Notes: generated by a model not told the origin, from the letters alone. Shown: positions 20,275 through 32,763, numbered from the stretch's first letter. The stretch is DNA of 64,000 bases from Vicia villosa (GCF_029867415.1 NC_081183.1:146626798-146690797), one strand, 5' to 3'. Program-made: numbers and translations.

Positions 20275-21450
20275 TTAAATTCGATAAAAGAGGGGTTACC
20301 TTAAGAGTTTAGGAATCACTTAAATGTTTTCTATTGTTTGCTTTGTTTGTTTTATTTTTCAGGGGCGTTTTGGGAATTAACTGATGGACGAATCCTATTC
20401 CCGGATTCAAGAACACTTAAGATTAGGAGTGGCATAGTCATGGCGACCTCTTTCACATATGTGGGAGATGAGTCAATATGAAGTCCACGCTTGAGTTAGG
20501 ACTCCATAGCATATGCACACCTTTCTCAAATGAGGGGGGGTCTATGTATGTGTCTGTGGGTGCGCCGGAGCTCAAGGACCTTTAGTTACCCTTAACCCAT
20601 CCTGGCCTTTAGGAACGTAGTGGGGGGACTACCCTTGACAAATGTTAAGGACTAGTCGCTACCCGATACTACAATTCAGATAGGTCCTTTCTCAAAGTAT
20701 CATTGCATGATGCGAATGTATCATGTCCGAGGGTGCTTTAGAAGGGCTGACAATTCTGGATAACTTGTAGAACCTGTTGCTGAAATCTCCTTATCCATAG
20801 AAATACCCTTGGGAAGGACACCTGATCAGACTCCATGCAAGCCTTAAGCCAAAAATTGTGTGACTTGTGTGACTTGTTTGTGTTTGCTACTAACCTTTGT
20901 TTCCCTGCAGGTTTTGTTAAAGGACTTGTTTGCCCTTACTATCTCACGCTTTGCCTGATGCATTGCATAACATCATGACATCATGACATCATAAGCATAG
21001 CATGATTTAACTAACCCTTTCAAGGATCTTAGGGGTTTAGGGCGCACAATTTTAGGTACTCTTATCAAGGACCGAATTCCTAATCAAGGGGCAAGAGGAT
21101 TTATTTTCCTCTAGCCACATACCTTCCGATTCAGAGACGCTGTACCTATCAAGGGGCAAGAGGATTTATTTTCCTCTAGCCATGTACCTTCAAGTTAAGA
21201 AGTATCCTGAATCAGAGGCGATGACCCACTCGATATGGCGAGCTTGATTCTCAAAGAAAGATGTTCAAAAACGAAAGTCAGAATTCTTCGAACGAAGATG
21301 CGACCAAATCATTTATAATGTTGCTAACTAAATTCCCAAAGATCCTTGAAAACATTGCATATGCATAATCATATCATTCATAAACATCGCATCACAGGTT
21401 TCATAAAATCAAATGCCTCATCTTTGTTGCTGTTTATTTCAGTAAGAAAG
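20275..21450 (+). other. Ogre-B leader
   Basis: Nearly 1.2 kb separate the primer site from gag and contain no conserved frame. A CTAGCCAYRTACCTTC phrase is duplicated (near 21114 and 21176) with AAGGGGCAAGAGGATTTATT before each copy. The same duplication is in Ogre-A. The extra 5' ORF of full Ogre elements is absent. Confidence 0.6.
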
Positions 21451-22821
21451 ATGAATCTCGAACAATCTGTCAAGGATCTCCAAGCTCAGAATGCTGAATT
21501 TCAAGCCCTGATTCTGAACCTGGCCAATGGGCAAAATGAACTGAAAGTCCTTCTGACTAAGAAGGAAAAGAAGACTCAGAAACCCAAAGGAGTGATCAAT
21601 CTGGGTAGAAGGTTCAAAGGTCGTCCCAAGAAAGCTGAGGATGCTGAAATTCCCAAGAATGAGGAAGATGAAGAGAGGGATGATATCAGTGTCAAGAACA
21701 ATCAGGGAAGCCATGTAGGTTCTGATAGGGAAGAAGAAGAAGAGTATCCCGAGGACGAGGATGAATCTGATGAGAGGTATAGGCAGTTGGAAGAACGTCT
21801 AAGAAGCGTGGAAATTCAAAAGGTACCTGGGCTGGATTTTGAAGAATTAGGACTCGTTCCTGGAGTCGTTATTCCTCCAAAATTCAAAACTCCCGCCTTT
21901 GCTAAGTATGATGGAGTCTCTTGTCCTAAACTACACTTGAGGTCTTATGTAAGGAAGATTCAACCTCACACTGCTGATAAGAGGCTCTGGATCCATTTCT
22001 TTCAGGAAAGCTTATCTGGAACTCAACTCGAATGGTACTATCAACTGGAAAGTACCAACATCCATACCTGGGAAGATTTAGTTGTTGCCTTCTATAAGCA
22101 ATACCAATATAATTCCGATCTCGCACCAACTCGCATGCAACTGCAAAGCATGTCTATGGGACCTAAAGAAAGTTTCAAAGAGTACGCACAAAAGTGGAGA
22201 GATCTAGCTGGAAGAGTCCGACCTTCTTTGAATGATAGAGAGTTGGTGGACATATTCATGGGCACGCTAACTGGGCCGTTCTATAGTCACTTACTGGGTA
22301 GCTCCTCATCTGGCTTTACTGACCTCATACTGACTGGGGAACGTGTCGAGAGTGGCATTCGAAGTGGTAAGATTCAAATAGCGACATCCTCAGGTACTAC
22401 AAAGAAGCATTTCAATGAGAGGGCAGATTCCAATGCTGTGTATGGGCAGAAAAGGATAAACCATGATCAATCTATTGGGGCAGTTCTGAGCTCCACACCG
22501 GCGCCTCAACAAGGTCGTCAAGACAAACAAGTTACACCCGGACGTCAATTCACAAAAATCAATATGTCACTAGCTCAAGCACTACAACACTTGTTGAAGT
22601 TAAAGTTGATCACTCTAAAGGATCCCCCTAAGAATCCTAGTACTTCTGCTCGAAGCTATAATCCCAATATGAGGTGTGCATACCACTCTGATAGTCCTGG
22701 TCATGATACGAATAGCTGCTGGACATTAAGGAACAAAATCCAAGATATGATCGATGCTGGAGAAGTCGAGTTTGATCCTCCTGAGACTCCTAATGTAGCT
22801 GCTAATAATGTGGATGGCTAG
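21451..22821 (+). CDS. gag: Ogre-B Gag, intact
   Basis: I place the start at 21451 (MNLEQSVKDLQ), where the Ogre-A gag remnant also begins; an open extension upstream to 21346 is not conserved. This gives 456 residues. Residues 1-35 look like a short coiled coil. Residues 36-115 are charged, with basic (RRFKGRPKK) then acidic (EEEEEYPEDEDESDE) runs. A second helical stretch follows. About 145-300 carry the Retrotrans_gag core (FKTPAFAKYDG, WIHFFQESLSGTQLEWY, FYKQYQYN). At 409-423 lies a zinc knuckle CAYHSDSPGHDTNSC (C-x2-H-x5-H-x4-C). The protein would form the capsid and bind element RNA. A stop follows directly, with no protease or pol. Intact coding and near-identical LTRs suggest it was functional at insertion. 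Confidence 0.9.
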   Translation: MNLEQSVKDLQAQNAEFQALILNLANGQNELKVLLTKKEKKTQKPKGVINLGRRFKGRPKKAEDAEIPKNEEDEERDDISVKNNQGSHVGSDREEEEEYPEDEDESDERYRQLEERLRSVEIQKVPGLDFEELGLVPGVVIPPKFKTPAFAKYDGVSCPKLHLRSYVRKIQPHTADKRLWIHFFQESLSGTQLEWYYQLESTNIHTWEDLVVAFYKQYQYNSDLAPTRMQLQSMSMGPKESFKEYAQKWRDLAGRVRPSLNDRELVDIFMGTLTGPFYSHLLGSSSSGFTDLILTGERVESGIRSGKIQIATSSGTTKKHFNERADSNAVYGQKRINHDQSIGAVLSSTPAPQQGRQDKQVTPGRQFTKINMSLAQALQHLLKLKLITLKDPPKNPSTSARSYNPNMRCAYHSDSPGHDTNSCWTLRNKIQDMIDAGEVEFDPPETPNVAANNVDG

Positions 22822-25110
22822 AAGGATAAACTTTTAATCATTAGTTTTACTTTCGTTTGCAAATTCCTATTCTGTTTGTGTAAACATTCAAATTATGATA
22901 GACATTATCTATTTTTAATAATCATCATCAGTGCATTGCATATGTTTGTCTTGAATAATTTATTTCGTTATCACTCATTTTAAAGTTATGTCTGTTTTTA
23001 TGATACTCAACTCCTGCTAAAACTGTAAGCCTTTTGAGGGAGGATGACGAAAACGATACCGCAGCCTCATACAGTATGCTTTTGGGCAGACTATGCTGAC
23101 GATGTACAGGCATTATTTCAATTCCTAAACAGTGGAGATATAAGGATGTTAATCCCTCGTCAACCCTTTTGAGCCTAAGGAGTAGAAGTTTTCTTTCTTG
23201 CACAATTTAAAATCCTTGATCATAACCTGGGGCAGGGCAGTTCTCAGTTTAATTTGGTTGTGCATTCTATTTCAAGAAAATCGTTCATTACGCCTTTCAA
23301 CAAAGGGTTCAATCACAAGCGATCATCCGTACACATCAAAGAAATGTTGGAGATGGCAAGAGCCAATGATGGTTCATCAATCGTCAAGCGAGGCAGTCAA
23401 TATCTTTCAAAAAAGAAAAAAAAGTGAAAAAACATATATACAAAGAAAAGCCTGCTAAGTCAAAAATCAAAAAGATGATTTAGGCAAAAAATCAAGGCAT
23501 CCCGCTGACTGTAATCTCAAAATAGACAGTTCAGGCAAAAGTTAGGGATATCAAAATAAAAAATGAAAGAAGAGAAGTTAATAAATTCCTAAACAACACA
23601 ATGTTGTGACTACTAAAAGGAAGAAGTGATTGCCATCTCAAAAGTTCTCTTTGCTTGTGAACCATCATCATTATCAAAGGTGCAAATCCAAAAGTTTCCT
23701 GGAAACTGAATGCATAAGTTGAATTAACTGAGCTTAGGATCGAAGATCATCACGAAGAGGGGTGGGTACAATCAAATTTTGAGCCTTTATCCTTTGTTTC
23801 TTAAACCGTGAACCAAGCCACGTTACAACCCTTGAAAGTCCTAATTGAAGCATGGTTAGTTCGAAAGCATACTGTCATCAAAAGGTATCCCGACTCCTTA
23901 AGGTTACCAAAATGCTAAGTTGATATCACGTTTTTGTTACGAATATCATGTTTTTACAAATATCACGCCTTTACATCTCTTGTTTTAATGTTTTTCAAAA
24001 ACTCAAGACAAATGTATGCATTGCATCTCATGAATTCATTATTAAACAAATTCTGCTACATAATTTCAAATGTTAGCAACAGAAAGAATTTGTACAGGGT
24101 ACAACTAATGACTAATAGTTATCCCGACAGACAATATCACTCCAAAAGCAATGTCTCCTGCATATACAAGGGGCACGACATGTTTTGTCCAAACAATCTG
24201 GGGCAATCAAGTCAAGATTCCGAGAATCTCTCAAGGATGCCGAAATAATCAGGGGCACACATCCCAGAAAATCCGAAGCTGCTTCTCAACCAACATAGGA
24301 CATTATATAGGGCCTATGATTACTAGGGGCATATCGCCCATAGTTTATATCTCACAAAGTCCTCGCGAGGCGAATCTTTCTAAAGTTCCTGCTAACTAGG
24401 GCAAAACTATGCAAGTCCAGTCCGACATCTTGATCAATACTCAGCGGTGTGTCCCAATACCAATCCATGAATGGCAGCTATAATACTGGGGGCAACTTTC
24501 AAGACACCCATGTCTCCCCCACAGAGTCGGGTTCACAAGATCATATCCCCACAGAGCAATCATTAAGAAGATATCTTCAAATGCTCTCGTCCCGACAAAG
24601 ATATGGCTCCCCAATAGAGTTTACATCTTCAACACAACCGGTTTCTTCAACACTTCGCTCTTCTCCAACATGGTTTGCTAATATTTTTATTCCCAATCAG
24701 GGTGCATCAAGTTACTGATTGTCCCCAAGCAGAAATCATAAATCCCCAGCTAAGCATCTTCAAAAAAGAGATCATATATCAAAATCACAACGATGCAGAG
24801 ATTTATTTTCTCAATCAAGGACAAATCACATTCTGACATCATATATCGTAAACATGTTCATACATTGCATACATTGTCTCATATACAAGTTTCTCATAAC
24901 ACATGCATCATAACATTGCATAAAGACTAACTCTACATTTCTCAGGACGTAAGTACAAGCAGATAAACAATATCTACGATCTAATTCAGTTACTATGAAT
25001 GGTACTGACACGATCATCTCTCCAAGACCTAATTTGGCCACCACGAATGGTGCTGACACAATCAAAGAAAGAAATGGACTTAATCACAACACGCAAATCA
25101 GAAAAGACCA
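22822..25110 (+). other. Ogre-B interior without pol
   Basis: This 2.3 kb is where pol would start, yet no conserved RT, integrase or protease motif is visible. It is collinear with 3299-5400 of Ogre-A. Short frames (23198-23458, 23934-24248, 24151-24399, 24449-24718) are not shared intact with Ogre-A, so I do not call genes. Confidence 0.6.
24985..25065 (+). repeat. Two-unit degenerate repeat before the Ogre-B minisatellite
   Basis: CAGTTACTATGAATGGTACTG and, about 55 bp on, GGCCACCACGAATGGTGCTG share the frame GAATGGTRCTGACAC. Each can pair across its AATG centre, with T-A in one and C-G in the other at the same position. Confidence 0.5.
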
Positions 25111-25614
25111 CGACAACTGAGTCACAATAAAGGAATCACGACAACTGAGTCACGATAAAGGAATCACGACAACTGAGTCACGATAAAGGAATCACGACAA
25201 CTGAGTCACGATAAAGGAATCACGACAACTGAGTCACGATAAAGGAATCACGACAACTGAGTCACGATAAAGGAATCACGACAACTGAGTCACGATAAAG
25301 GAATCACGACAACTGAGTCACGATAAAGGAATCACGACAACTGAGTCACGATAAAGGAATCACGACAACTGAGTCACGATAAAGGAATCACGACAACTGA
25401 GTCACGATAAAGGAATCACGACAACTGAGTCACGATAAAGGAATCACGACAACTGAGTCACGATAAAGGAATCACGACAACTGAGTCACGATAAAGGAAT
25501 CACGACAACTGAGTCACGATAAAGGAATCACGACAACTGAGTCACGATAAAGGAATCACGACAACTGAGTCACGATGATGGAATCACCACAACGAAGTCA
25601 CGACAATGGAGTCA
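25111..25614 (+). repeat. 28-bp minisatellite, 17 units plus a diverged one
   Basis: Units of 28 bp (CGACAACTGAGTCACGATAA plus AGGAATCA) run from 25111 to 25586 with almost no variation, then one diverged unit to 25614. Each unit is itself two related 14-bp halves, GAATCACGACAACT and GAGTCACGATAAAG. Every unit carries TGAGTCA, a 7-bp palindromic bZIP-type site. The short array in Ogre-A (2795-2973) shows the 14-bp stage more clearly. Confidence 0.96.
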
Positions 25615-25853
25615 TAACGATTAAATCACATGTCTAATTCTGGTATTCAGTACAGAAACAATCATGACAATAGAGTCACTACAATTAATTCACTTCACAC
25701 TATCCAGATGGCATCTTTAAGCCCATCTCTGACAAAAGTCCCTACTTTAGCTAGGGCAAATTTCTTGGTATTCTAGTGTTCAATCATCTTCCACCTTCAG
25801 ATATCGACTGGCGTACAAACCACTCTACATCCTCAGGTTTAAGATAATTGAAC

Positions 25854-25862
25854 AGGGGCAGC
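25854..25862 (+). promoter_or_regulatory. Ogre-B polypurine tract
   Basis: AGGGGCAGC directly before the 3' LTR, as in Ogre-A. Confidence 0.75.
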
Positions 25863-28800
25863 TGTCATACCCCAAAATTTGCCCATGTTATTTTCCACAC
25901 ATAAAATCAAATCAAAACACACTCTCCTATACAAGGCTCTGAACTAGGGTTTAGGGCATTCAAAAGAAAATCACTGAATCAATGGCTCAAGGTGGATCCA
26001 TAGGGTCACAAACATCCCAAAGAATCTCCATGCAAGGTTTCAAGCCAATCAGAACAAATTTAGTCCCTCAAATCCTGATCAGGTCAACAGTCGACTCTCA
26101 AGGGCAAAACAGTCATTTCAAGTCAATATACAGTCAAAGTTCAAGACATTTGGTCAAAAACATCCTCATAACCCTAAAATCATCATTTGATCAAGGGTTG
26201 ATCATGATGATGCAAGGAAAGATCAGAAAAGTCAAAAGTCAAAAGTTACTATTTCGGGCATGAACTGAAAAAGTCAACCAAACTTTGAAAATTCACCAAA
26301 TATTCATACTTTATCAGAAAAATTCCCACCAAAGCTCATTTTGAAGGGAATTCATTCCTCTATCCAATGGTCCAAGAATCAGAGCCCATAGGTCAATGGT
26401 TTAAGAGATATGGCTTCATACATTATAGGTCCTTTCCAAAAGTCAACAAAAAGACACTTTTTTCAAAAGGTCATAAAATGAGAATGGAAAACGATTTTGA
26501 TACGAGATCAAAGACACTAGTTAGAGGACTCTCTAAGGTTTCTAAAAAGTCCTAGAACACCTCCATACCTCAAAAATTGAGGGAGATACACCTTGTCAAA
26601 GTTGGACTATTTTTGGAAAAAAATGTGAAAGAAAAAGGTCCAAAACTTCAAAATTTCCAAATGGGCCTATATTTTCTTCATCCAAACTTCATCTTAGGCC
26701 CATGCACGTCCTAAAAAATATATTCTTATATTTTTACTATTTTTATTGATATTTATGGTTTTTATTTATTAAAAATTATAATTTAATCATAAAAATAATG
26801 AAAATAAGATATATGATTTTTCTCTTCAATTATGAGCCAAAGATTCAATCAATATACACTCCAAAACTAAATCAAATTTCGTGCACATGATTATGGGAAA
26901 AAGATTGGATCAATTAGCCATAATTAGAAATATTCATGATTAATTTTCAATCAAATTTTCCAAACTTTGCAATCAAAGATTTCCAAAGATTCAAACCAAT
27001 TTTATCAACCCTAAACGTTCACATATATATACTGATCAAGTCCATAGCACAAGGGGAGGAGAATTGGCTGCAAGAACCCTAAATCCCGAGTTCAAAAAAA
27101 TCAAGCAAAACTCAAGAGTCAATTTTGAGATTGAGGTCGATTCAAGTGTTGCTACCGATCAGGATTGATTCCCAGGGTATTTTTGAGTGCGTCTCCATCC
27201 TCCCCCAAGTCCCTAACTCTCTCAATCCGTCGCAAATCCTCAAGGTTTGTCGTTTTTAAGTTTTGTTCGATTTGCATATTACAAGCATTCTCATTGATTT
27301 AAGATTGCATATTCATGTTTATATTGATGAATAGATCGATTCTGGAATTCTAATTACATTTCTATGCAGTATCGAGTGAGATACCATAATTAGGGTTCAA
27401 GCTTGTTTTTAGGGTTTTTTTGTACAGAGAGAATTTGGTCAAATCGAGACCATGGTTAGATTCGTGAGGACCATACGAACATGATGGTGCCCTCGCGAAA
27501 AATTTATATCTCCTCTAGGTAGTATTCGCTGTTTTTCGCAGGTATAAAAGACTGGAGCTTTTACAGCGCTTTGGTAATATGCGCTGTAAAAGGTGAATTG
27601 CAGAAAATCTGTGGGGAAGATGACTGCGTGGCGTAGTCTGATTGGCCCATTCAAACGAGCCAGCGCGCGAAAGTGGAAGAGAAGCAGCCTCGGATCCAGC
27701 GCATCATGACTCACCAGCTTATCGTGGTCCCTCCTCGCTCCAGCCATCAGATCATGGCGCCATCTCATCCAACGCACCTGAAGCCGCATATCCACCATGG
27801 ACCAACACGCGCGCGCCACACCCGATCAGAAGTTAAGTATTTTTGAATTTTTTTAATTTTAATTACACAGCCGTTGTTTTTTTTATATATATGTATATAT
27901 ACTTTTGTTTTATTTATTGAATTTGTTTTCTTATATAAAAACTATATAAAATTTTTAATAAATATATTAATATCTATTATTTTAACCTTTTTATATATAA
28001 CATCTAATATATGTTATTTGTAATATTTTTCTTAAAATAAATGAAATAATTATTTAAATTGTAAAAATCTTTAAAAATTCATATCTATTTTATTTTAATC
28101 CTAAAAATTTCCTAAAAATTATTTTTGTACTCGATTTTATTTTTATCCCGGTCGAGAGACCAATAATTGATTAAGTCATTTATTTTGATTTATGCCCTAA
28201 TCAGGGTTTAGGATGAGCATGCCCTACACTGATTTTATTTTCTTTTCTTATTATCAGAGTTAGCAACATGATTCGCCCCGAGTGCGCGCCTTCAACAAAC
28301 CTCAAAGATAAGTGTTCTATTCTATTTAATTTTAATTATACTTAAATTAATTTACTTTTAGGGTTTGCTTTGCCTTCACCTATTTTCTGCCTCGTTTCAG
28401 GGTCAATCCTAAAGGCGCCTAACAACCATATCAGATCAAATTCGAATCGAAGCTAAGTATTCCCTATTTATTCATTATTAATTTATTTTTCTTTCATTTT
28501 ATTTACGTTAACCCTGATCATCTTCGAATTAATAATACACTCACGCCTTGTCCGTTTCCGTGTCTGTTCTAATGATCAGAGTCAATGTTTCTGACAAACC
28601 CTTGCCCTCAACCCTGTCACGCAAACACCAAAGCTAAGTACATTCTCTCTGTTTTACCTTTAATTCATTATTTTATTTTTCTTAATTAATGAAGTCTGCC
28701 CTCGAACCGATTATGCACTCACCTTCAATTTTCTGTTTCTTCCTTTTTGTCAGGTTTATCAATTGTCAAAGCTACGTTACTGGTAACCCTGAACCCTGTC

Positions 28801-29756
28801 TTAATATTTTCTCTGTTTTATTATTACTTGTATCAAACCCTGATAAGGGATCCACTGGTTACAATTTCCCGCCCCCTTTATTGCTTTATATTATTATGTA
28901 CTGCGTGGTTAGTAATTTAGGGAGTGCAACTCTGAATCAATTAGAATAACTAAACACAAGATAATATAATCTGAATTGAATCACATGATTGGTGCACACA
29001 CGCACGCTTTTTGGGTAACCCTCTCTGTTGCCTGTTGCCTGTTGCCTGTTGCCTGTTGCCTTTGTGTTTTTGCAGAATAAGTCTCGTCCCTCGAATTCGA
29101 GGATACCTCAGCCATGTTGCCTCGATAAAAAGGTCACGACCCTAATGATGCTGCCTTCGATACACAAATGACCTCGACCCTCGGATGTTGCCTACGGAAA
29201 AAGGCTGAGGTATCTTCTGGCTGCCTACAAAAATGGCTTATTCTGATCCTTGCCTCAGACTACCTGCCCTTCTATGGCATGGGACAGTCTTATGGCAAAG
29301 GATGCTTCGATGACCCTTCAACCTCCAAACGAAAGGCTTCCTGCCCTCTTATGGCAAGGATAAACCCTTTCATTCTGAAAGGCAAAAAGAGACCTATCAT
29401 CTGAGTTTAAGGTAATTTCCCCTAATTGCCTTGCAATGCTCAAACCTTTTTATTATATTCTTTCTCATAATTTTTCAAAAGGGCAACGCTTATTCACAAG
29501 CTAAAGTCCCTATCTCTTTCATCTACATTTTCTAAACAAACGAGCAAGCAAAGCAATTAAGAGCCCATGGAAAACCATGGATGCAAAGGGTGCCTTACAC
29601 CTTCCCTTTGCATAAATTACCCCCCGAACTTAGATTTCTTCAAAAAGGTTTTTTCTGTTTCTTTTTGCCTTTCCGAATTTGTTTGGATAAAATAAAAGTC
29701 GGTGGCGACTCTTGCTTACCGCGACATTTTTAAAAAAGTCAGTTCACCGTATTACA
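25863..29756 (+). repeat. Ogre-B 3' LTR (3894 bp)
   Basis: Same length and content as the 5' copy, offset 9504. TATA and inverted repeat fall at 27543-27592. It is followed by TCCAT (29757-29761) and then by the continuation of copia-A. Confidence 0.96.
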
Positions 29757-29761
29757 TCCAT
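29757..29761. other. Target-site duplication TCCAT, right copy
   Basis: Matches 16354-16358 on the other side of Ogre-B. Confidence 0.95.
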
Positions 29762-32724
29762 GATGAGACAATAAGGTTGTTGACTGAAGTCAGGTATGTT
29801 CCTGATTTGAAGAGAAATCTGCTTTCTCTTGGTGAATTCGACAAGAAAGGATATGTTTTCCAAGGAGAGAAAAGTATCCTAAGAGTCATGAAGGGTTCGA
29901 AGGAAGTCTTGAGAGGCGTGAAGAAACAAGGCTTGTATACCCTTGAGGCTGAAGTTGTAAGTGGTTCGACAAATGTTGCATCCACGAAACCTTTGTCGAA
30001 AACAGAAATCTGGCACATGAGATTGGGCCATGTTAGTGAAAGGGGTCTGGTCAAATTAGGGAAACAAAATCTGCTTGGTGGAGACAAAGTCGAAAAGCTG
30101 AAGTTTTGTGAACCCTGTGTACTTGGAAAATCTTGGAGAGTGAAGTTCAACAAAGGCAAATAAAGAACACATGGATCCCTTGATTACATTCATGCTGATC
30201 TTTGGGGGCCTGAAAGGTGTCCATCACATTCATGAGCAAGGTATTTTCTATCCATAGTAGATGATTATTCCAGAAAATTATGGGTATTCATCCAGAAGAC
30301 TAAGGATGAAACTTTTGAGAATTTCAAAAGTTGGAAGACTCTGGTTGAAAATCAGACTGGCAGAAAGGTCAAGAGGTTGAGAACCGACAATGGCCTGGAA
30401 TTTTTCAATGAAGCATTCGACAGTTTTTGTGCTGTCTCTGGTATTGCAAGGCATAGAACTACTACAGGTACTCCACAACAAAATGGTTTGGCTGAAAGGT
30501 TTAATCGAACTATTTTGGAGAGAGTCAGATGCATGTTGACTAGTGCGGGGTTAACGAAGGTGTTCTAGGCTGAGGCTGTTTCGACAGCAACATATCTGAT
30601 AAACAGATGTCCTTCGACAGCGTTAGATATGAAGACACCTGAAGAAGTTTGGTCGGGACATCCACCAGATCTCGACAAACTGAGAGTATTTGGCTGCGTA
30701 GCCTATGCTCAGATTAGGCAAGACAAGGTCGAACATAGAGCTCTGAAATGCATGTTCATGGGATATCCAGAAGGAGTCAAAGCTTATAGGCTATGGTGCC
30801 TAGAGCCAGGTCACAGAAGGTGTATCACCAGTCGAGATGTAGTTTTCAATGAAGCTGAAATGGCTTTTAAGAAAACTGATGATGTTGGTCGAAGTACAGA
30901 AACATCTGACGAAGAGCTGGAACAGGTAGAGATTCCTGTTGAGGTGGAGCATGTTGATGCAGAATTGCATATCCCTGATGAAGTCGAAGAAGAAGCAGAA
31001 GATGCTGAGGAAGTTGAGGAAACTGACGATGACTACCTATTGTCGAGAGATAGGTCGAGAAGAGTCATAAAGGCACCTCAGAGGCTTGGGTATGCAAATA
31101 TTATAGCTTATGCCTTAATCTCTGCAAGTGAGGTTCTAGACGAAGAACCTAGAGACTACAAGGAAGTTATGAGGAGTCAAAATAAGACTGAATGGCTGAA
31201 GGCCATGGATGATGAGATGAAATCTCTTCATGATAATCATACTTGGGAACTGATCAAGAAACCTGTTGGGGCAAGGTTAGTCAATTGTAAATGGATTTTC
31301 AAAGTTAAGGAAGGAATTGAAGGAGTGACGTCGAAAAGATACAAGGCAAGGTTAGTTGCAAGGGGTTTCACTCAGAAAGAAGGTGTCGACTTCAATGATG
31401 TGTTTTCTCCTGTTGTGAAGCATAGGTCCATTCGAATGTTACTTGCCATGGTAGCACAGTTCGATCTTGAACTGGAACAAATGGATGTGAAGACTGCGTT
31501 CTTGTATGGTGATCTAGATGAAACGATCCTGATGAGGCAACCTGAAGGGTATGTCGAAAAGGGGAAGGAAGGTTATGTGTGCAAGTTAAAGAGATCTTTG
31601 TATGGGCTGAAACAATCTCCTCGACAGTGGAATAGGAGATTCGACAAGTTCATGGCACGCATAAGTTTCATTAGAAGTCAGTTCAACCACTGCGTTTTCT
31701 TCAGATTTCGACCTGGTAATTCATTTGTTATTTTGTTGCTTTATGTGGATGATATTCTCATAGCAAGCAACAATGTTGAAGATGTGACGAGGGTGAAGGC
31801 TGAACTCAATAAGGAGTTCGATATGAAGGATCTGGGAGCTGCTTCTAGAATTCTTGGAATTGACATTCGAAGAGATAGAAAGAAGTTTAAGTTATGTTTA
31901 TCTCAAGAGGCATACCTACGGAAGAATCTTGAAAAGTTTGGTACGTCGAATTCGAAGCTAGTTGTGACTCCAACAAACCCTCAATTCAAGCTGAGTATTG
32001 ATCAGTGTCCCAGTACTGATGTCGAAAGAGCCTATATGAATAGCATCCCATATGCTAATATAGTTGGTTCTTTGATGTATGCTATGGTCTGTACTAGACC
32101 CGACATAGCATACGCAGTAAGTCTTGTAAGCAGGTACATGGCGAATCCTGGAAAGGCTCACTGGTAAGCATTGAAGTGGATTTTAAGGTACATAAATGGG
32201 TCTCTGAAAAGAGTCCTAATTTATGGTGGAGCCTTGGTGAAGATGGTAAAGCAGCAATTGGAGGATATGTCGACTCTGATTATGCAGGTTGTATGGATTC
32301 CAGAAAATCTATTTCTGGATATGTTTTCACTATGTTTGGCACAACAATTAGTTGGAAAGCAACACTTCAAAAGGTTGTTGCTCTATCAACCACTGAAGCG
32401 GAGTATATTGCATTAACTGAAGCTGTGAAAGAAGCATTGTGGCTTGAAGGTTTTGCGAAGGAGCTGAAACTTCAAGGTCGAGGTATCACTGTTAAATGTG
32501 ATAGTCAAAGTGCAATACACCTGTCGAAGAATTCAGCCTATCATGAGCGAACTAAGCACATTGATGTGAGGCTGCATTTCGTTAGAGGAGTAATCGAGCG
32601 TGGAGAAGTCCAAGTGCTGAAGGTTTCGACTGAAGACAATGCTGCTGATATGATCACCAAGACATTGCCGAGTTGCAAGTTTTTCCACTGTATGCAGTTG
32701 CTAAAGCTGCATGAAGAAAGCTAG
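29762..32724 (+). pseudogene. pol: Copia-A pol: integrase, RT and RNase H with four stops and a frameshift
   Basis: This continues the reading frame broken at 16358. In order: the end of protease, the GAG-pre-integrase zinc region (WHMRLGH ... CEPC, 30013-30123), and integrase (SIVDDYSRK, RTDNGLEF, GTPQQNGLAER, 30170-30620). A long acidic linker follows (30880-31060). RT has LVARGFTQKEG, MDVKTAFL, YGLKQSPRQW and YVDD at 31742-31753. RNase H has DSDYAG, STTEAEY and DSQSAIH. In-frame stops lie at 30161 (TAA), 30233 (TGA), 30566 (TAG) and 32165 (TAA). A single-base loss near 32234-32239 shifts the frame in RNase H. The stops disrupt integrase and RNase H, so it cannot act alone. Confidence 0.93.
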
Positions 32725-32762
32725 TTTGTTCCCTTGATGTTGTAGAGTTAGATCCAAGCTAG

Positions 32763-32763
<1 letters not shown>

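Larger units (their letters stand above)
16359..29756 (+). mobile_element. Ogre-B: complete gag-only Ogre-type element (13,398 bp)
   Basis: Two 3894-bp LTRs (offset 9504) flank a 5.6-kb interior with primer site, an intact gag, about 2.3 kb of non-coding sequence, a 28-bp minisatellite and a purine tract. I noticed five differences between the LTRs (near 18617, 19119, 19859, 19915 and 20075), about 0.13%, so the insertion is very young. No protease, RT, RNase H or integrase is present. It therefore fits the class of LTR elements with gag only, dependent on enzymes of a relative. It sits in the copia-A protease with a perfect TCCAT duplication. Confidence 0.96.

Noticed and set aside
25111..25614. 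CRISPR-like array
   Set aside because: Units are contiguous 28-bp repeats without unique spacers, in a plant retroelement.
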